This document shows positions 6,116 through 8,602 of a stretch of DNA of 8,602 nucleotides, piece by piece. The number at the start of each line of letters is the position of its first letter. Within the stretch, counting starts at the first letter, position 1. This DNA is from an uncultured Bacilli bacterium. Its GTDB lineage: Bacteria > Bacillota_I > Bacilli_A > RF39 > UBA660. The notes under the pieces are model-generated. The model was not told the origin of the DNA. It searched no databases and was given only the letters and a program-made list of their open reading frames with translations. The position numbers and the translations under genes were made by a program. Location of the stretch: contig CANTWQ010000110.1 of assembly GCA_947853365.1 (NCBI GenBank), positions 1 to 8,602 of the forward strand, in the 5' to 3' direction.

Positions 6116-6557
6116 ATTGTAAGAAATTCATAAATAAAATAGCAACGATGCAGCCGAGGAATACTCCCATCAATACTTCCAGTGGTTTATGACCAAGTTG
6201 TTCTTTTAGTTTGGTTATTTTTCGATCACGTTTTTTGGAAAAAACTTCTTGCCATAGTTCGTTAATGCGTACAGCTTGTTTACCACTTTCCATGCGCAAT
6301 CCCATCGCATCATATCCTACAATACAAGCGAACACTAGACTGACAGCAAAAAGTGGTGATGTAAAACCTTCACCAAGACCAATTGCCATCACGAGGGAAA
6401 AGGTAAAGGCTGTATGGGAACTTGGCATTCCTCCGTTTCCATTGAATAACCGAGACCACATCCATTTTTTTTCACGAATCGATTCGATACCGAATTTAAT
6501 TCCTTGGGCTAAAATGACACTGATCAAGGGAATGATCAAGTATTTCCATTGTTCCAT
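6114..6557 (-). CDS. YuiD-type divergent PAP2 family membrane protein (DUF212)
   Basis: 147 residues, matching small DUF212 proteins such as Bacillus YuiD. An N-terminal membrane helix (about 6-20) is followed by GNGGMPSSHTA (40-50), whose PSSH matches the PAP2/vanadium-haloperoxidase phosphatase motif, then hydrophobic helices (about 51-62 and 67-82). YDAMGLRMESGKQA (82-95) carries Arg88, LGHKPLEVLMG (121-131) carries His123, and a final helix ends the protein. Members probably act on lipid pyrophosphates or related phosphate esters in the membrane, but the substrate is not established. The ATG at 6557 follows GGAGGTG at good spacing. It lies 24 nt after the SDR gene and is probably co-transcribed with it. 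Family call is strong; function is inferred from the motif only. Confidence -1.
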   Translation of the reverse strand: MEQWKYLIIPLISVILAQGIKFGIESIREKKWMWSRLFNGNGGMPSSHTAFTFSLVMAIGLGEGFTSPLFAVSLVFACIVGYDAMGLRMESGKQAVRINELWQEVFSKKRDRKITKLKEQLGHKPLEVLMGVFLGCIVAILFMNFLQ

Positions 6558-6581
6558 CTTACACCTCCATGATATATTTTT

Positions 6582-7346
6582 TTAATTTTCTTTTTGAATT
6601 GCTTCCTGTTGCATCTTTCTAGTAACTTTTAAAGTCCATGTACTTGGAATAAAGCGACTGATCCATTTTAATAATTTTAATTTTATGCCCGGAATAATGA
6701 TACGTTTTTGATGCTCTAACATTTCTTTTAATGCATATGTTGCAACATCATCACTTTTCATTGCTTTCATCCGGAATTGCACCTTAGCCACGCGATTAAA
6801 GTTCGTTGCAATGGGACCTGGGCATAAACAAGAAACCACTACATTTCGTTTTTCTTCTTTCAACTCTTGATAAATTGCTTCGGTTAAACTACGGACATAA
6901 TTTTTAGTAGCATAGTATGTGGCCATAAAGGGACCAGGATAAAACGATGCCAACGATGCAACATTTAAAATATACCCTTTATTTTTCTTTTTCATATCTC
7001 TTAGAAAAAGTTTGCTTAAAATATGAAGCGCCTTAATATTTAATTCAATCATTTCTAATTCGGTTGTTAAATCCATAGTATCAAATGCCCCATACATTCC
7101 AAATCCAGCATTGTTAATTAAAATATCAATATCTTCATTTTTACACAATACGTAAAGGGACTTCACATTGGCCTCTTTAGATAGATCCATAACGATTCCT
7201 TTTGTTTTGGTTTTTAATTGCCTTTGTATACTTTCTAACTTTGCTTTATCTCTTCCTACTAAGATGAGTTCATGACCTGTTTCACTTAACTGTTTGGCAA
7301 AGGAAAGACCCAATCCCGAGGTTGCGCCAGTAATCAGTGCTTTCAT
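6582..7346 (-). CDS. Short-chain dehydrogenase/reductase (classical SDR)
   Basis: 254 residues, the classical SDR length. The Rossmann nucleotide site is TGATSGLG (6-13). Arg32 after strand 2 (VGRDKAK) points to NADP(H). VMDLS (52-56) and NNAG (78-81) are present. The active site has Asn103, Ser131 in NVASLAS, and Tyr144/Lys148 in TYYATK; the PGP turn is at 176-178. The C-terminus (about 222-245) is hydrophobic and basic and may touch the membrane. It resembles the DltE/YqjQ-like oxidoreductases of Firmicutes whose substrates are unknown. The ATG at 7346 is preferred over the one at 7361, which lies within the SD region: GGAGG sits 8 nt before 7346. It heads a two-gene unit with the DUF212 gene, behind an extended -10 promoter. 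Confidence -1.
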   Translation of the reverse strand: MKALITGATSGLGLSFAKQLSETGHELILVGRDKAKLESIQRQLKTKTKGIVMDLSKEANVKSLYVLCKNEDIDILINNAGFGMYGAFDTMDLTTELEMIELNIKALHILSKLFLRDMKKKNKGYILNVASLASFYPGPFMATYYATKNYVRSLTEAIYQELKEEKRNVVVSCLCPGPIATNFNRVAKVQFRMKAMKSDDVATYALKEMLEHQKRIIIPGIKLKLLKWISRFIPSTWTLKVTRKMQQEAIQKEN

Positions 7347-7354
7347 GTTATCAT

Positions 7355-7359
7355 CCTCC
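7355..7359 (-). promoter_or_regulatory. SD that fixes the SDR start
   Basis: GGAGG on the minus strand, 8 nt before the ATG at 7346. The upstream ATG at 7361 directly abuts this SD, so it is unlikely to be the start. Confidence -1.
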
Positions 7360-7366
7360 ATTTATT

Positions 7367-7395
7367 ATTATAGCAAAGAATCTATTTTATGCCTA
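7367..7395 (-). promoter_or_regulatory. Promoter of the SDR-DUF212 unit
   Basis: Minus-strand TAGGCA (7395-7390; 4 of 6), a 17-nt spacer and TATAAT (7372-7367) preceded by TGC, an extended -10. The predicted leader is only about 14 nt. Confidence -1.
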
Positions 7396-7412
7396 GTTGT
7401 TGTTTTGGGAAT

Positions 7413-7443
7413 GATAAAAAGAAAAGGTGCCTTGCCTTTTCTT
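7413..7443 (-). terminator. Intrinsic terminator after the coiled-coil membrane protein gene
   Basis: A perfect 9-bp stem (aagaaaagg at 7419-7427, ccttttctt at 7435-7443) with a 7-nt loop; on the minus strand it runs into TTTTTATC. It lies 7 nt past the stop of the preceding gene. Confidence -1.
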
Positions 7444-7449
7444 CCTTTT

Positions 7450-8088
7450 TTATTTCATTGTTTTTTGATACACTTTCACACTTTCCTCTTGATTTTCACT
7501 TGAAGTAATAGCCCAGTAAAAAGCATACTTTTTTTGTCCTTGTTTCTTTAAAATTTGTTTTTCTTTACATAAGGCGTTGGTAATTTTTTCTCTTTCGTTC
7601 GTGATTTCTTGTTTCTTTTTAGAAATTGCGTGGTAGATCAATTCTTCTCGTTTGATCTTTTTCGCTAATTCTTCATCACAAGATAGTGTTAAATCTGTAT
7701 GCAGTTTTATTTTCGAGACAACCAAATCTTTTATCTTTTTTCCATTGCCAAGCGCTGTTGCCACACATCCTCCAAAAATTGCAATAGACAAAAATTGACC
7801 CATATTTATGATTTGTTGATAATGAGCTAAGGATAGCAATGCTACAAAACCACTCCCAATGATAAAATATTTTAGTAAAGATTTTAGCAAACATCGCCAG
7901 GAACCTTTTTGGCGCAGTTCTTCTTTCTCTTTCCTTTTACGGCGATAAAATTCGATTCTTTTTTGGACACAATCCATTTCTTTACTTAACGAGTCTTCCA
8001 TCTCCTTCAAAACACGACTGTTCTCTTTTAAAACTCCTATTTTCTCGTTCGTATCCTGCATTTCTGACTGTAACCTCTGCCAGTTCAT
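7450..8088 (-). CDS. Coiled-coil protein with two central membrane segments, function unknown
   Basis: 212 residues that I cannot assign to a family. The N-terminal 60 or so residues are charged and heptad-like (LQSEMQDTNEKIGVLKENSR and on to YRRKRKEKEELRQK), a likely coiled coil. Two hydrophobic segments follow (about 70-88 and 96-113), joined by a very short loop (AHYQQIINMG), so both ends should face the cytoplasm. A second charged helical stretch (about 138-185, ELAKKIKREELIYHAISKKK and beyond) ends in KKYAFYWAITSSENQ. The arrangement suggests a membrane hairpin holding two cytoplasmic coiled coils, possibly a scaffold or a cell-division or envelope accessory protein; that is a guess. The ATG at 8088 follows GAGGAAGTGA. 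It has its own terminator and a weak promoter, so it is probably monocistronic. Confidence -1.
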   Translation of the reverse strand: MNWQRLQSEMQDTNEKIGVLKENSRVLKEMEDSLSKEMDCVQKRIEFYRRKRKEKEELRQKGSWRCLLKSLLKYFIIGSGFVALLSLAHYQQIINMGQFLSIAIFGGCVATALGNGKKIKDLVVSKIKLHTDLTLSCDEELAKKIKREELIYHAISKKKQEITNEREKITNALCKEKQILKKQGQKKYAFYWAITSSENQEESVKVYQKTMK

Positions 8089-8109
8089 TTTTTCACTTCC
8101 TCATACCCT

Positions 8110-8139
8110 ATCATATGCCAGGTAAAAAAAAGTACTCAA
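8110..8139 (-). promoter_or_regulatory. Candidate promoter for the coiled-coil membrane protein gene
   Basis: Minus-strand TTGAGT (8139-8134; 4 of 6), an 18-nt spacer and TATGAT (8115-8110; 5 of 6). The -35 lies inside the rplQ terminator hairpin. The predicted leader is about 15 nt and holds the SD. Confidence -1.
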
Positions 8140-8149
8140 CTGAGCACTT
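8124..8149 (-). terminator. Intrinsic terminator after rplQ
   Basis: On the minus strand AAGTGCTC and GAGTACTT (8149-8142 with 8137-8130) pair over 8 bp with one G-U wobble, a 4-nt loop and a run of eight T residues. It closes the ribosomal protein operon directly after rplQ. Confidence -1.
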
Positions 8150-8152
8150 ATT

Positions 8153-8494
8153 TTAAACTAGTTTTAATACTACCATTAAGGCATTGTCGCCTTTTCTTTC
8201 TTCCATTTTTAAGATTCGTGTATATCCACCATTACGATCTTTGTAACGAACAGCTAAATCTTCAAATACTTTTTTGGCAACTTCGCTATCATTGTGTAGG
8301 AAAGCAATTGCTTTTCTACGTGATACTAAATCACCTTTTTTGCCATACGTTACCATTTTATCTAAGAACTTACGAACTTCTTTGGCGCGTGTTTCGGTAG
8401 TAGTAATACTTTCATTCTTAATCAAATCAATCGTTAAATTTGCTAACATCGATTTTCTATGCTTACTCACACGTCCTAATTTTCTGTATGCCAT
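8153..8494 (-). CDS. rplQ: 50S ribosomal protein L17 (bL17)
   Basis: 113 residues, the short form of L17 common in Firmicutes. Hallmarks are [20 protein letters not shown] at the start, [20 protein letters not shown] (about 30-49), [19 protein letters not shown], and the C-terminal [12 protein letters not shown]. It is a structural protein near the exit of the large-subunit tunnel. The ATG at 8494 follows a strong AAGGAGGG. It lies 14 nt after rpoA, the universal order, and ends at a terminator. In many Firmicutes ecfA1 follows directly in the same transcript; here it does not. Confidence -1.
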   Translation of the reverse strand: MAYRKLGRVSKHRKSMLANLTIDLIKNESITTTETRAKEVRKFLDKMVTYGKKGDLVSRRKAIAFLHNDSEVAKKVFEDLAVRYKDRNGGYTRILKMEERKGDNALMVVLKLV

Positions 8495-8508
8495 AGTTAC
8501 CCTCCTTC

Positions 8509-8601
8509 TTAATCATCATCGCGTAATGTTAGTCCCAAATCTCTAATCTTATCTAGTACTTCTTTTAGAGACTTTTTACCTAAATTACGAATTTTCATCA
8601 T
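8509..8601 (-). CDS. rpoA: RNA polymerase alpha subunit, C-terminal end (partial)
   Basis: The last 30 codons and TAA of rpoA enter from the right edge (the base at 8602 belongs to the preceding codon). The peptide [20 protein letters not shown] followed by LGLTLRDDD is the conserved end of the alpha C-terminal domain, where the RNLGKKS segment belongs to the helix-hairpin-helix fold that contacts UP-element DNA and activators. Its place before rplQ is universal in Firmicutes. Everything upstream lies outside the window. Confidence -1.
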   Translation of the reverse strand: MMKIRNLGKKSLKEVLDKIRDLGLTLRDDD

Positions 8602-8602
8602 A

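Noticed and set aside
7676..7894. Minus-strand 72-codon frame inside the coiled-coil membrane protein gene
   Set aside because: Contained in another frame of a gene with a clear start and terminator; no independent RBS.
1..8602. tRNA genes, CRISPR arrays, insertion sequences, attachment sites or replication origin
   Set aside because: I read for clover-leaf patterns, regularly spaced repeats, transposase motifs and DnaA-box clusters and saw none; only short inverted repeats belonging to terminators and the L13 leader.

Overview
The window is a compact, AT-rich stretch of a low-GC Firmicutes (Bacillota) chromosome, most likely from the Bacilli/Erysipelotrichia/RF39-like side of the phylum. 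This rests on base composition, strong AGGAGG-type ribosome binding sites, TTGACA/TATAAT promoters, Firmicutes-type gene order (rpoA-rplQ ... ecfA1-ecfA2-ecfT-truA ... rplM-rpsI) and an L13-type leader before rplM. TGA is used as a stop (truA, ecfT) and Trp is TGG, so the code is standard, not mycoplasmal. I cannot name a genus. Every gene I can support lies on the minus strand, so transcription runs from high to low coordinates; no tRNA, rRNA, CRISPR array, insertion sequence or long repeat was seen.

In transcription order: the 3' end of rpoA (8509-8601) and rplQ (8153-8494) close the large ribosomal protein operon at a clear intrinsic terminator. A lineage-specific block follows: a coiled-coil protein with two membrane segments (7450-8088) with its own terminator, then a short-chain dehydrogenase (6582-7346) and a YuiD/DUF212 PAP2-like membrane protein (6114-6557) from a good promoter. 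A tightly overlapping operon comes next: two ECF-type ABC ATPases (5227-6033, 4427-5236), an EcfT-like membrane protein (3781-4434), truA (3029-3784) and a 110-residue unknown (2700-3032). rplM-rpsI (2585-1715) has its own near-consensus promoter, an L13 leader hairpin and a strong terminator. Last are an XRE-family regulator (1232-1585) with its terminator and a large GT-C-like membrane protein running off the left edge (1-1179).

The most unusual content is the ECF module. At this locus Firmicutes normally carry the housekeeping energising module of vitamin/metal transporters. Here all three genes are intact, overlapping reading frames, yet the ATPase motifs have been lost in a complementary way. 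EcfA1 keeps its P-loop but has lost the Q-loop Gln, LSGGQ signature, catalytic Glu, D-loop Asp and switch His. EcfA2 keeps Q-loop, signature, Walker B with Glu and D-loop, but its P-loop is contracted and its switch His is Asn. Neither composite ATP site of the heterodimer would hold a full catalytic set, and EcfT has lost the Ala and Gly of both coupling motifs while keeping Arg. I infer a repurposed or ATP-binding-only ECF complex rather than ordinary decay. No transport assay, structure or homology search backs this; it is read from motifs alone.
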